NCBI RefSeq assembly: GCF_030812775.1
Contig: NZ_JAUSTI010000009.1
Location: forward strand, 124,001 to 188,000
Source: Paenibacillus tundrae
Lineage (GTDB): Bacteria; Bacillota; Bacilli; Paenibacillales; Paenibacillaceae
Reading direction: 5' to 3'
DNA: 64,000 bases
Below the pieces are notes generated by a model. The model was not told the origin of the DNA and made no database searches. It saw only the letters and a program-made list of their open reading frames with translations. A program made the position numbers and the translations under genes. Positions 1 through 8,621 of the stretch are shown in pieces. Every line of letters begins with the position of its first letter. Positions within the stretch are counted from its first letter, which is position 1.

Positions 1-597
1 CATTTGGTGACAAACTTCACAGCAGTTGAAGGCGGCACAGAAGGGTTTTACAAAGCTGTTGCATTTCTGAATGGTTTGCCTCTGGTAATTGTTATCGAGG
101 CTACACTTATTTGGCTGCCGTTGTTCTTCCACGGTGTGTACGGTCTTTATATTGCCTATCAGGCCAAACCTAACGTGGGCAGGTACGGTAATGAACGTAA
201 CTGGCGCTACACGTTGCAGCGGATCAGTGGTGTCATTACGTTTGTATTCGTTATCTGGCACGTATGGGAGACGCGTGTACAGATTGCGCTGGGTAACGTA
301 ACACATGAAGAGATCGGCGGCGTCATTCATGATGCTGTGACGAACCCGATAACCTTTGCTATATACATGATCAGCGTGGTTGCGGCGTCATATCACTTTG
401 CCAATGGCCTTTGGTCGTTTCTCGTTAGTTGGGGGATTACAGTTGGTCCGCGTGCGCAGCGTGTATCCTCTTACGTATGCATGAGCTTGTTCGGTATTGT
501 TTCTATCATGTTTATTGCTTCATTATTTGCTTTCCGTAGCATTGATTTCCAAGTTGCAACTTCGATGATTGACGCAGTTAAATCAGTTCTGATCTAA
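1..597 (+). CDS. sdhC: Succinate dehydrogenase cytochrome b558 subunit (5'-truncated)
   Basis: Membrane anchor of succinate:menaquinone oxidoreductase (complex II), passing electrons from SdhB through two hemes b to menaquinone. The window starts inside the gene: the reading frame is open from base 1, and the first codon is His of the HLV motif, which corresponds to a heme-ligand His near residue 28 in B. subtilis SdhC, so about 25-30 residues are missing. The remaining ligands are visible in FHGVYGLY, WHVWETR and YHFANGLWS. Hydrophobic segments fit the five-helix SdhC fold. A TTG at base 4 could be read as a start but would delete the first helix. sdhA and sdhB follow. Family assignment is secure; the true start lies outside the window. 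Confidence 0.95.
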   Translation, partial: HLVTNFTAVEGGTEGFYKAVAFLNGLPLVIVIEATLIWLPLFFHGVYGLYIAYQAKPNVGRYGNERNWRYTLQRISGVITFVFVIWHVWETRVQIALGNVTHEEIGGVIHDAVTNPITFAIYMISVVAASYHFANGLWSFLVSWGITVGPRAQRVSSYVCMSLFGIVSIMFIASLFAFRSIDFQVATSMIDAVKSVLI

Positions 598-617
598 GCA
601 TTTAGCTTTCAATTCGT

Positions 618-783
618 GTTCAAAAAGTACGGTTTTAAGTACCGAGAAGGTGGGATGAAGATAGAAATGGAGTAGCGGAGCGTAGGCAAAACTACGTGAG
701 CAACGGACATTTCGGCTGAATTTCAACTTCGACGCTGAGATGCCGTCAGGCATCCTTGGTAATCAAAAGCGGATTTTTTGAAC
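618..783 (-). repeat. MITE-like inverted-terminal repeat element, copy A (inside sdhCAB)
   Basis: A 166-bp element in the sdhC-sdhA gap. Its reverse complement matches the three copies at 38933-39540 over its whole length. The termini are imperfect inverted repeats of about 25 bp, beginning GTTCAAAAAGTACGG on the left, with the right end reading back as GTTCAAAAAATCCGCTTTTG. Internal blocks such as GTAGCGGAGCGTAGGCAAAA are shared with the other copies. It has the short form, without the roughly 38-bp insertion seen in two distant copies. It encodes nothing and sits between co-directional operon genes, so it is probably transcribed with them. Confidence 0.85.
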
Positions 784-822
784 AACTTCTATACTTGCTG
801 ACTTATAAAGGAGTGAACAACA

Positions 823-2565
823 ATGGCATCATCTAATGTAATTATTGTGGGCGGCGGTCTCGCAGGTTTGATGGCGGCGATCAAATCGGCTGAAGCCGGA
901 GTTCATGTTCATTTATTTTCACTAGTACCCGTTAAAAGATCTCACTCCGTATGTGCCCAAGGCGGTATCAACGGTGCGGTAAATACCAAGGGTGAGGGAG
1001 ATTCTCCTTGGGTTCACTTTGACGATACGGTATATGGCGGCGACTTCCTCGCGAATCAGCCACCAGTTAAGGCGATGTGTGAAGCAGCGCCAGGCATCAT
1101 CCACTTGATGGACAGAATGGGCGTTATGTTCAACCGGACACCGGAAGGTTTGCTTGATTTCCGTCGTTTCGGAGGTACGAAGCATCACCGTACAGCATTT
1201 GCAGGAGCAACGACAGGACAACAGTTGCTCTACGCATTAGACGAGCAGGTACGTCGCTGGGAAGCAGCGGGTCTGGTTACGAAATATGAGAACTGGGAAT
1301 TCCTACAGGCTGTTATCGATGATGAAGGTGTATGCCGAGGCATTGTAGCGCAAGACCTGAAAACGATGAAGGTTCAGACCTTCCCGGCCGAAGCAGTTAT
1401 TCTTGCGAGCGGTGGCCCAGGTATCATTTTCGGTAAAACAACCAACTCCGTAATTAACACAGGTACAGCTGCAAGTGCCGTGTATCAACAAGGCGTAAAT
1501 TACGCAAACGGTGAGTTCATTCAGATTCACCCAACGGCGATTCCGGGCGATGACAAGCTTCGTCTGATGTCAGAGTCTGCGCGTGGTGAAGGTGGACGGA
1601 TCTGGACATATAAAGACGGTAAGCCATGGTACTTCCTTGAAGAGAAGTATCCATCCTATGGTAACCTTGTACCGCGTGACATCGCGACTCGTGAAATCTT
1701 CAGCGTCTGCGTAGATATGGGTCTTGGAGTCAATGGGGAGAACATGGTATACCTCGATCTGTCCCATAAAGATCCTAAAGAGCTGGATGTGAAGCTCGGT
1801 GGAATTATCGAGATTTATGAGAAATTCATGGGTGACGATCCACGTAAAATTCCAATGAAAATCTTCCCGGCAGTCCACTATTCCATGGGCGGTATGTGGG
1901 TAGATTACAACCAAATGACTAACATTCCGGGACTGTTTGCAGCCGGTGAGTGTGAGTATCAATACCACGGAGCGAACCGACTTGGTGCAAACTCTTTGGT
2001 ATCTGCCATTTACGGCGGTATGGTTGCTGGACCAAAAGCGGCTGAATATATCAAAGGACTTAAGAAATCGTCTGCTGATATTTCTTCCTCCGTCTTCGAT
2101 AACTATACGAAACAGCAAACCAATAAATACGAAGGCATCATGAAGATGCAAGGTAATGAGAATGCCTACGTTATTCATAAAGAGCTTGGCGAGTGGATGA
2201 CAGCCAACATGACGGTTGTGCGTTACAATGACAAGCTTGAAGCAACCATTGGCAAGATCAAGGAATTGAAAGAACGTTATGGCAAAATCAACATGTATGA
2301 CACTTCAGGTTGGAACAACCCTGGTGCGGCATTTACCCGCCAGCTGTGGAACATGCTTGAATTGGCTGAAGCCATGACACTGGGCGCATTGCTGCGTAAC
2401 GAAAGCCGCGGCGCGCATTACAAACCGGAGTTCACGGAACGTAACGACGAAGAATTCCTCAAAACGACCATCGCAAGTTGGTCGAAGGAAGGGCCACAAA
2501 TCTCGTACGAGCCGGTAGACGTTTCCCTGATCCCACCACGGATCCGCGACTACTCAAAAGATTAA
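823..2565 (+). CDS. sdhA: Succinate dehydrogenase flavoprotein subunit
   Basis: Catalytic FAD subunit oxidising succinate to fumarate in the TCA cycle, on the cytoplasmic face of the membrane. The protein has 580 residues, the usual length in Bacilli. An N-terminal dinucleotide-binding motif GGGLAGLMAA lies at about residues 10-19. The covalent FAD site is in RSHSVCAQGG with His41 as the expected flavinylation residue. FGGTKHHRTAFAG and HGANRLGANSL are typical of the substrate and FAD-binding regions. ATG start follows the ribosome binding site AAAGGAGTG. It lies 225 bp after sdhC, a gap filled mainly by the repeat at 618-783, and 299 bp before sdhB. Confidence 0.98.
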   Translation: MASSNVIIVGGGLAGLMAAIKSAEAGVHVHLFSLVPVKRSHSVCAQGGINGAVNTKGEGDSPWVHFDDTVYGGDFLANQPPVKAMCEAAPGIIHLMDRMGVMFNRTPEGLLDFRRFGGTKHHRTAFAGATTGQQLLYALDEQVRRWEAAGLVTKYENWEFLQAVIDDEGVCRGIVAQDLKTMKVQTFPAEAVILASGGPGIIFGKTTNSVINTGTAASAVYQQGVNYANGEFIQIHPTAIPGDDKLRLMSESARGEGGRIWTYKDGKPWYFLEEKYPSYGNLVPRDIATREIFSVCVDMGLGVNGENMVYLDLSHKDPKELDVKLGGIIEIYEKFMGDDPRKIPMKIFPAVHYSMGGMWVDYNQMTNIPGLFAAGECEYQYHGANRLGANSLVSAIYGGMVAGPKAAEYIKGLKKSSADISSSVFDNYTKQQTNKYEGIMKMQGNENAYVIHKELGEWMTANMTVVRYNDKLEATIGKIKELKERYGKINMYDTSGWNNPGAAFTRQLWNMLELAEAMTLGALLRNESRGAHYKPEFTERNDEEFLKTTIASWSKEGPQISYEPVDVSLIPPRIRDYSKD

Positions 2566-2674
2566 TTGAGTGATTCAACAATGGCGGCCGGACATTCCGC
2601 TCTTAACTGCGAATCAACAAGAAGATTTATTTTTATATTTATAAATTCCAAAAAGTTACCACTTTAACGGAGAA

Positions 2675-2786
2675 GACAGAAGAATACTGAAGAAGCGAAG
2701 CGCTCGCCTTTATCCCCGGATTTTAACCCTGTTAGATGGGATCAAAGAAAGTCTGGGGATAACAGCGATCGGAAGGATCTTCTGTC
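2675..2786. repeat. Imperfect inverted repeat in the sdhA-sdhB gap
   Basis: The segment begins GACAGAAGA and ends TCTTCTGTC. Inside these arms lie TTATCCCCGGA (left) and TCTGGGGATAA (right), with CGCT/AGCG motifs further in, so the two halves could fold into one long imperfect hairpin of about 110 nt. It differs in sequence from the 618-783 element, and I see no second copy in this window. It may be a short non-coding mobile or palindromic repeat, or an RNA structure affecting sdhB expression; the sequence alone does not decide. Confidence 0.5.
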
Positions 2787-2864
2787 GGCGGAGTGGCTAC
2801 GTGTAACACGTTGGTCTTATAACGATAGCAATACAATCATCGTCACCAAGGAGGGGACTACGAT

Positions 2865-3629
2865 ATGGCGGAACCAGCAACAGCGAACAAAACCGTCAAG
2901 TTTATCATCACACGTCAGGATAGCCCAGAATCAGCTTCGTATAACGAAGAGTTCGAACTTCCGTACCGTCCCAATATGAATGTGATCAGCGCCCTGATGG
3001 AGATACAGCGGAACCCTGTTAATACAGAGGGTAAGTCGATTGCTCCAGTATGTTGGGAATCGAACTGTCTGGAAGAGGTTTGTGGAGCATGCTCCATGGT
3101 GATCAACGGCAAGCCGCGTCAAGCGTGTGCTGCTTTGATCGATAAGTTGGAGCAACCGGTTCGTATCGAACCAATGAAAACATTCCCCGTAGTGCGTGAC
3201 CTTGTTATTGACCGTAACCGGATGTTTAACGCCCTGAAACGGGTAAAAGCATGGATTCCAATTGACGGTACCTATGACCTTGGTCCAGGTCCGCGTATGC
3301 CAGAGAAGAAGCGTCAATGGGCATATGAATTGTCCAAATGTATGACATGCGGTGTTTGCTTGGAAGCTTGTCCTAACGTGAATGAAAAGACAGACTTTAT
3401 CGGACCAGCAGCACTTTCACAAGTGCGTCTGTTCAACGCTCACCCAACAGGTGAGATGAACGCTGAGGATCGTCTGGAAGCGTTGATGGAGGATGGAGGA
3501 ATCGAGGGCTGCGGTAACTCGCAGAACTGTGTGCAATCCTGTCCTAAGGGCATTCCATTGACAACTTCTATTGCGGAAATGAACAAACAAACAACGAAGC
3601 ATATGTTCAAACGTTGGTTGGGCGTATAA
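2865..3629 (+). CDS. sdhB: Succinate dehydrogenase iron-sulfur subunit
   Basis: Electron-transfer subunit of complex II carrying three Fe-S clusters between SdhA and SdhC. The 254 residues include the [2Fe-2S] pattern C68-x4-C73-x2-C76-x11-C88, then CMTCGVCLEACP and CGNSQNCVQSCPKG for the [4Fe-4S] and [3Fe-4S] clusters. The ATG start follows an AAGGAGGGG ribosome binding site. It is last in sdhCAB and is followed by a hairpin-plus-T-run terminator. An independent promoter in the 299-bp upstream gap cannot be excluded. Confidence 0.97.
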   Translation: MAEPATANKTVKFIITRQDSPESASYNEEFELPYRPNMNVISALMEIQRNPVNTEGKSIAPVCWESNCLEEVCGACSMVINGKPRQACAALIDKLEQPVRIEPMKTFPVVRDLVIDRNRMFNALKRVKAWIPIDGTYDLGPGPRMPEKKRQWAYELSKCMTCGVCLEACPNVNEKTDFIGPAALSQVRLFNAHPTGEMNAEDRLEALMEDGGIEGCGNSQNCVQSCPKGIPLTTSIAEMNKQTTKHMFKRWLGV

Positions 3630-3667
3630 ACGCAACTAATTCAGCTTTTAACCGAATATGAATAGAT

Positions 3668-3717
3668 AAGAAGTCGTGTTCTCCGATCTTGGTTGTTTGG
3701 GGACATGGCTTCTTTTT
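3668..3717 (+). terminator. Rho-independent terminator of sdhCAB
   Basis: AAGAAGTCGTGTTCTCC pairs imperfectly with GGGGACATGGCTTCTT across a loop of about 16 nt and is followed directly by a T run. It lies about 40 bp after the sdhB stop codon. Confidence 0.75.
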
Positions 3718-3801
3718 GTAATGGGGCGAAGGAACCGAGCTTATGATGCAGAATATGCTATAATGTGGGGATGGATTGTGTGCGGAAGGAGGAGAGGGAA
3801 C

Positions 3802-4749
3802 ATGGCAAGGGTGCCGTATAAGAGCAATAAGGAAACGCCAAGCAGGCGTGGACACGATAAGAATGAGACAGAGCAGCCCCTTTTTCCTGGTCAGGAAAAG
3901 GATCATGATCCCTCCCGGCGAAGTACAAAGTTACGGACAATTCTAATGACAGCTATCGCAACTGTGTTTACAGGTGGATATGCGCTATGGGAGCCGCGAC
4001 GTGTGGAAGTAAAGCAGGTGCAATTAAATCTCCCTAAACTTCCCAGTGCCTTTGATGGGTTGCGACTAATACAGTTTAGTGATGCCCATATCGGATTCCA
4101 TACTGGCGTGAAGCAGATCGAGAAGCTGGCGGATCTGATTCAAGAACAGCAGCCGGATCTGATATGTTTTACGGGAGATATTGTGGAGCGAGATGCAGAA
4201 CCTATGCGGGAGTGTATTCCGGCTCTGTCTTCCATGCATGCTAAGTTGGGGAAGTTTGCAATATTCGGTAATCATGATTACCGGGGAAAGCAGCAAGAAG
4301 AAGTGGAGAAGATGTTTGAGCAGGCTGGCTTTACCTTACTTCGGAATGCTCATGTAGTTATCCAACATCATGAGGATCAAATAGCTATTGTAGGATTAGA
4401 TGATGCATTAACGGGCAAGCCTAACTTGGCTACAGCTGTGGAAGGTCTGGATGAAGACATCTGGAAAATGTTACTTATGCATGAACCTGACTATGCGGAT
4501 AGAGCAGCTTCCAATGGTTTTGGATTGCAGTTGTCTGGGCACAGCCACGGCGGCCAGGTTCGTTTTCCGTGGATTGGGGCGTTATCTGCTCCTCGTGGTG
4601 CACGAAAATTTGTAAAGGGATTGTATTATGTCGGTTGGACGAAAATGCCTGTGTATGTCAATCGAGGGTTTGGAATGACCCATCTCCCAATTCGATTTTT
4701 GTGTAGACCCGAAGTGACTGTATTTCATTTGCAGAGTCATCAAACATAA
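3802..4749 (+). CDS. Membrane-anchored metallophosphoesterase, YkuE/YaeI-like
   Basis: Calcineurin-like phosphoesterase of 315 residues. All metal-site motifs are present: DAHIG, GDIVE, GNHD, a His in LLMHEPD and SGHSHGGQ. A basic N-terminus (KSNKETPSRRG) precedes one hydrophobic stretch (ILMTAIATVFTGGYALW), so the catalytic domain is probably outside the cytoplasmic membrane. The related B. subtilis YkuE is an exported phosphodiesterase; the substrate here is unknown. ATG at 3802 was chosen because GGAAGGAGGAGAGGG lies just upstream; the frame is open further upstream but without a ribosome binding site and into the sdh terminator. A second phosphoesterase follows 43 bp downstream. Confidence 0.85.
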   Translation: MARVPYKSNKETPSRRGHDKNETEQPLFPGQEKDHDPSRRSTKLRTILMTAIATVFTGGYALWEPRRVEVKQVQLNLPKLPSAFDGLRLIQFSDAHIGFHTGVKQIEKLADLIQEQQPDLICFTGDIVERDAEPMRECIPALSSMHAKLGKFAIFGNHDYRGKQQEEVEKMFEQAGFTLLRNAHVVIQHHEDQIAIVGLDDALTGKPNLATAVEGLDEDIWKMLLMHEPDYADRAASNGFGLQLSGHSHGGQVRFPWIGALSAPRGARKFVKGLYYVGWTKMPVYVNRGFGMTHLPIRFLCRPEVTVFHLQSHQT

Positions 4750-4792
4750 CAGACTACATGAATATGCAAGTTATGAATGGAGGTTAGCCAGG

Positions 4793-5542
4793 ATGGAACG
4801 AATTGCGATTGTATCCGATATTCACGGCAATATGACGGCATGGGAAGCAGTATTGAATGATATTCGGAGTCGCGGGCTGAAGCGAATCTTTTGTCTTGGC
4901 GACCTCGTAGGCAAAGGGCCTGATCCAGTTCAGGTGGTTGATCGGGTGAGAGAGACATGTGAACAAGTCGTTCGGGGTAACTGGGATGAGCTGGTTGCTG
5001 TGAATCGGGATAATGAGAACTTTACTTGGCAAGCAGACAAGCTTGGGCAGGAACGACTGGACTATTTAGCGAATCTTCCATTTAGTCATCAATTCGAGTT
5101 AAGTGGACGTACGATTCGATTGGTACACGCTTCACCACAAAGCGTATACCACCGCGTACAACCATGGGATGATGTGGACAAACGTATAGCGATGTTTGAT
5201 GCCCCGGCGAATGAGGCTGAACTCGGACAGGCAGATATCGTAGGTTATGGCGACGTACACAATGCGTATTTACAGCACTTGAATGGGAAAGTTCTGTTCA
5301 ATGTAGGGAGTGTGGGCAACCCACTGGATATCCCTCAGGCTTCATATTGTATTCTTGAGGGAGCGAGCAACAGAGATATAAACCAAGCTATTAATATTCA
5401 ATTTGTCCGTGTTCCCTATGATATTGAGCAGGAAGTTCAAGTTGCAGAACAAGCAGGGGTGCCAGCACTTGAGTTATACATTCGAGAGATTCGAACAGGT
5501 GTTTATCGTGGATTACAGGAGAAAAGTGTGATAGAGGAATAA
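4793..5542 (+). CDS. Metallophosphoesterase family protein (Metallophos_2 type)
   Basis: Cytoplasmic calcineurin-like phosphoesterase of 249 residues with SDIHGN, GDLVGKGPDP, RGNWD and VHASP motifs and the C-terminal FNVGSVGNPLD typical of the YfcE/PrpE-like group. The usual GHTH motif reads GDVH (in VGYGDVHNAYL), so the first His is Asp. Asp can bind metal, so activity is not excluded. The substrate is unknown. ATG start follows GGAGGTTAGCC. It lies 43 bp after the membrane-anchored phosphoesterase and is probably co-transcribed with it, although the two belong to different subfamilies. Confidence 0.8.
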   Translation: MERIAIVSDIHGNMTAWEAVLNDIRSRGLKRIFCLGDLVGKGPDPVQVVDRVRETCEQVVRGNWDELVAVNRDNENFTWQADKLGQERLDYLANLPFSHQFELSGRTIRLVHASPQSVYHRVQPWDDVDKRIAMFDAPANEAELGQADIVGYGDVHNAYLQHLNGKVLFNVGSVGNPLDIPQASYCILEGASNRDINQAINIQFVRVPYDIEQEVQVAEQAGVPALELYIREIRTGVYRGLQEKSVIEE

Positions 5543-5704
5543 CAGCTTATCGCGTGTTGGCATAATAACGTAAGACGTGTAGGATTCAACACGATCTGTA
5601 GTCGTCCTTTTTGAATTGGAAAGCAAATATTATACTTCCGGATCATCTCCAGAGCATGCTTGTCTTACCGGACTCAAACCCGATAGGCAAAAGGAGCGAT
5701 TGTC

Positions 5705-6346
5705 ATGCTGACCCGAAAAATGCTAAGTCAGGGATTGCCTGTACTATGGACAGAACGCCTTGTGCTGCGATCGTTACGTCAGAGTGATTTTGGCACATTG
5801 TCGGAATTGTTCTCCGATCCACAGATTATCCGCTATGTGAACAGGGGGAACCAGCCAACACCGGTTCGTGCCCGGCGATTATTGAATCAGATTCGTAGTA
5901 GTAGTGCGAAGCTTGAATCGCTACATTACGGGATATGTTGGAAAGGCAGAGAACCGCTCATTGGGATCATTTCGTTTCAGCATTGGAATGAACAGCAGGG
6001 TACAGCGCAGATTGGATACATCGTGAGCAGATCTTGTTGGGGCTTAGGGATAGCTACGGAGGCGCTGCGACGGATGATTGAATTTGGTTTTACGGAGCTA
6101 GACTTGTCGAAAGTGGAAGCACGTTGTTACGAAGCTAACGTATCATCGGAGCGTGTATTGCACAAAAGTGGTATGTCTTATGAACGGACGTTGCCTTCTT
6201 TTGGTTCAGTGGAGAATGACGCCACCAGTGAAAGTGATACGTTGATGGACGTTAAAGTATACAGCATGTACCGAGAGCAACAGGTTCGAGTATCTATGGA
6301 GGATAACCTCCAGACCGTGGTCTTCGACAAGCCTCAGGTGACATAG
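5705..6346 (+). CDS. GNAT family N-acetyltransferase (RimJ/RimL-like)
   Basis: 213-residue acetyltransferase of the Acetyltransf_3 group. It begins LWTERLVLRSLRQSDF, typical of RimJ/RimL-type proteins, and carries the acetyl-CoA loop in SCWGLGIATEALRRM, then VEARCYEANVSSERVLHKSGM, the usual motif B region. The acceptor (ribosomal protein N-terminus, amine or antibiotic) is not predictable. ATG start follows AAAAGGAGCG. It is a single gene ended by the hairpin at 6484-6512. Confidence 0.85.
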   Translation: MLTRKMLSQGLPVLWTERLVLRSLRQSDFGTLSELFSDPQIIRYVNRGNQPTPVRARRLLNQIRSSSAKLESLHYGICWKGREPLIGIISFQHWNEQQGTAQIGYIVSRSCWGLGIATEALRRMIEFGFTELDLSKVEARCYEANVSSERVLHKSGMSYERTLPSFGSVENDATSESDTLMDVKVYSMYREQQVRVSMEDNLQTVVFDKPQVT

Positions 6347-6483
6347 CATAAAATAGTTGAAACATCTCATTTGCACTTCAAATTATTTGTTACACAAATG
6401 AAATATAGCTGCAATTGAACTCTAACAGACAGCGGGTAAACTTATCTCATGACCCCCTTTTTGATAAATATATTATGCTGTTG

Positions 6484-6512
6484 GAACCCGTGCGAACGGG
6501 TTCATTTTTTTT
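6484..6512 (+). terminator. Rho-independent terminator after GNAT gene
   Basis: GAACCCG pairs with CGGGTTC across a 6-nt loop and is followed by ATTTTTTTT. It lies about 140 bp after the acetyltransferase stop. Confidence 0.8.
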
Positions 6513-6558
6513 GCTCTCATATGAAGCTATCATATGAAACCGATCAAAACGAAAACAC

Positions 6559-6596
6559 AGAACCCCACTATGGAATGAGCTTCCATGTGGGGTTCT
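6559..6596 (-). terminator. Terminator for the LysR-PHP operon (minus strand)
   Basis: AGAACCCCAC and GTGGGGTTCT form a perfect 10-bp stem, with an inner TGGAA/TTCCA pair. On the minus strand it follows the PHP phosphatase gene; the A-rich stretch on the plus-strand left side gives a weak T-rich tail. Confidence 0.65.
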
Positions 6597-6622
6597 TGGT
6601 ATGCTGTAAGCGGACTGTGCCA

Positions 6623-7432
6623 TTACAAAGGTACAATCTGCATCTGTTTTTGTTTGAAATATACCCATTCTGTAAATCCAATCTCCAGCAAGCGAGTACG
6701 CACTTCTTCCAGCTCGTCCCCTACCCGCTGAGGTTTGTGAGCATCTGATCCAAACGTTACTTTCACACCGTAGTGCTGAGCACGTTCGAGAATGGCATCT
6801 GAAGGGTACCAGCCTCCGCTAAGTTTTGTTTTGCCTGACGTATTAATCTCAATCGCTACGTTCGATTCGGCAATCACCTGTAATGTCTCATCAATGGCCT
6901 CATCCGCAATAATATCAGAGAAGGAAGGGTAGTTGCCTTTCATTGCATCAATGTGACCTAAGATCTGAAACATTCCACTTTGAGCAGACTCCCGAATCAA
7001 GGAATAATAACTCTTTTTCACTTCAACTTTGCGTGCGTCGCTAAGTCCTTTCCACCGCGTCTTATTGAAGATACTGACATCCTCGGTATGATGAACAGAT
7101 CCAATAATATAGTCAAAAGGGTACTGCCCAAGTGTGTCGCGGTACAGCTCAGCATGGATAGGGAAATAATCGGATTCAATGCCGAGTAATACGTCGATTT
7201 TGCCCGCATATTCTTGTTTCAGAGACAGGACTTCTTCGACATAGTTACGTAAATCCGATTTTGCCATCGCAATTCGCGGAAACGCCTGTTCCTCTTCACT
7301 GCCAAAGTACGGCGTATGGTCGGATATACCGATGGCTTGAAGTCCAGCCTCAATACCTGCATCAATATAATCACGAATATTACCGTCTGCATGACCACAA
7401 CGAAAATGATGTGTATGAAGATCAAATTTCAT
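6623..7432 (-). CDS. HisJ-family PHP-domain phosphatase (probable histidinol-phosphatase)
   Basis: 269-residue PHP-domain hydrolase. The N-terminal DLHTHHFRCGH supplies the first metal-binding histidines; GIESDYFP, IIGSVHHTE, ILGHIDAMK and FGSDAH add the remaining trinuclear-site ligands. This pattern matches HisJ/HisK-type histidinol-phosphate phosphatases, which make histidinol in histidine synthesis, but no his genes are nearby, so another phosphate ester remains possible. The start was set at 7432 because AAAGGAAGG lies 7 nt upstream; the preceding in-frame ATG overlaps that site. It follows the LysR gene by 31 bp on the same strand, which suggests one transcript. Confidence 0.8.
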   Translation of the reverse strand: MKFDLHTHHFRCGHADGNIRDYIDAGIEAGLQAIGISDHTPYFGSEEEQAFPRIAMAKSDLRNYVEEVLSLKQEYAGKIDVLLGIESDYFPIHAELYRDTLGQYPFDYIIGSVHHTEDVSIFNKTRWKGLSDARKVEVKKSYYSLIRESAQSGMFQILGHIDAMKGNYPSFSDIIADEAIDETLQVIAESNVAIEINTSGKTKLSGGWYPSDAILERAQHYGVKVTFGSDAHKPQRVGDELEEVRTRLLEIGFTEWVYFKQKQMQIVPL

Positions 7433-7463
7433 TAGAAATCCTTCCTTTCTCATAGCTCATTTG

Positions 7464-8366
7464 TCATTCAGAACTGATGAACTGCGTCTCAGGCATACCT
7501 TTTAGATCACTTAGAAATTGCTGCATAGCAGAGTTGAGGTACCGGCTAGATTTGTAAATGACGCCGACGGGATGACTGACCTCTAATTCACTTAGTGGGA
7601 TCATTCGCAGTGTACCTTGCCGCAGCTCATGTGCGACAGATTGCTTAGATATCACAGCCGCTCCCAGATTGATCTCAACCATACGTTTGACTTCTTCACT
7701 ACTCGATAACTCCATGACGATATTGGGTTGAATATCATACTTTTTGAATACAGCTTCTGTAAAACGTCGCCCCACAGTATCAGGGGACAATAGAATCAGC
7801 GGGGTGTTACGCAATACATCCACGGCAGCGTGCTTTTGCTTTGCCAGGGGATGGGCAGGAGAAACGACGAGTTCAAACGTATCGTAATACAACACAGCGG
7901 TATTCAGATTCGGATTACGTTCCGTAAGATAACCGATACCGATGTCGACCAAACCATTTTCGACCTGCGTATAAATTTGGGAGGACGGCAGGGACTGAAT
8001 GCTCGTTTTGATTAGAGGAAACTGATCCTGAAAGTAGGACAATACCCTTGGTAAAATTTGAATGGCGATGGATGTCGTTGTAGCGAGTACAATCCTTCCC
8101 TGCGGTGTTTCATCCAGATCGGATAGCTTCTGTTTCAATTCATCCACAATATCCAGCATGCGCTCAGCATGCTCTAGAAATACTTGGCCACGGTCAGTGA
8201 GTGTGACAGGTTGATTACGATCTACAAGAACGGTGTTGAATTCATCCTCCAGACTTTTGATCTGGGCAGAGACGGCAGGCTGAGTGAGATTCAGTAATTC
8301 TCCCGCTTTGCGGAAACTCATTGTTTTGGATATCGTAATCAGCGTCTCCAGTTGGCTGATATTCAT
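7464..8366 (-). CDS. LysR family transcriptional regulator
   Basis: 300-residue LysR regulator. Residues 1-60 form the winged HTH (ISKTMSFRKAGELLNLTQPAVSAQIKSLE split across helices 2-3), followed by a substrate-binding-type effector domain. The effector and targets are unknown; it shows the CysB/CbbR-like overall architecture. ATG at 8366 follows AGGAGGAAATAC; an upstream in-frame ATG adds seven residues without support. The gene precedes the PHP phosphatase and is probably autoregulated from the 255-bp gap on its 5' side. Confidence 0.85.
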   Translation of the reverse strand: MNISQLETLITISKTMSFRKAGELLNLTQPAVSAQIKSLEDEFNTVLVDRNQPVTLTDRGQVFLEHAERMLDIVDELKQKLSDLDETPQGRIVLATTTSIAIQILPRVLSYFQDQFPLIKTSIQSLPSSQIYTQVENGLVDIGIGYLTERNPNLNTAVLYYDTFELVVSPAHPLAKQKHAAVDVLRNTPLILLSPDTVGRRFTEAVFKKYDIQPNIVMELSSSEEVKRMVEINLGAAVISKQSVAHELRQGTLRMIPLSELEVSHPVGVIYKSSRYLNSAMQQFLSDLKGMPETQFISSE

Positions 8367-8543
8367 GTATTTCCTCCTAGCGGGCAAAGTATCAACTACA
8401 TATCAAGCTTGTGAGTGGAATCCGTAACGTTTCATTGTTCCGTTATCTTAAATTATAGGTGATTCAAGGGGACAGGGCAATAAATCTAACATCAAGAAGT
8501 TTGCAGGACATAGAAATACATAGAATGAGGCAGTTTAAATAAG

Positions 8544-8572
8544 AAAAAGCGACTGACTAAGCGTCAGCCGCC
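8544..8572 (-). terminator. Terminator of the VOC gene (minus strand)
   Basis: On the minus strand GCGGCTGAC pairs with GTCAGTCGC (one G-T wobble) around a 5-nt loop and runs into TTTTTC. It lies about 50 bp downstream of the VOC gene stop. Confidence 0.75.
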
Positions 8573-8621
8573 TGAAGATCATTACGATATCAGGTCATGA
8601 TCTGTGAAGTGTAAACCTATT

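Noticed and set aside
1570..2178. 202-codon minus-strand frame opposite sdhA
   Set aside because: It lies fully within sdhA, has no ribosome binding site and no recognisable domain.
5583..5620. Possible degraded copy of the GTTCAAAAA repeat (CGTCCTTTTTGAA)
   Set aside because: Only about 13 bases match one terminus; no internal core follows, so chance cannot be excluded.
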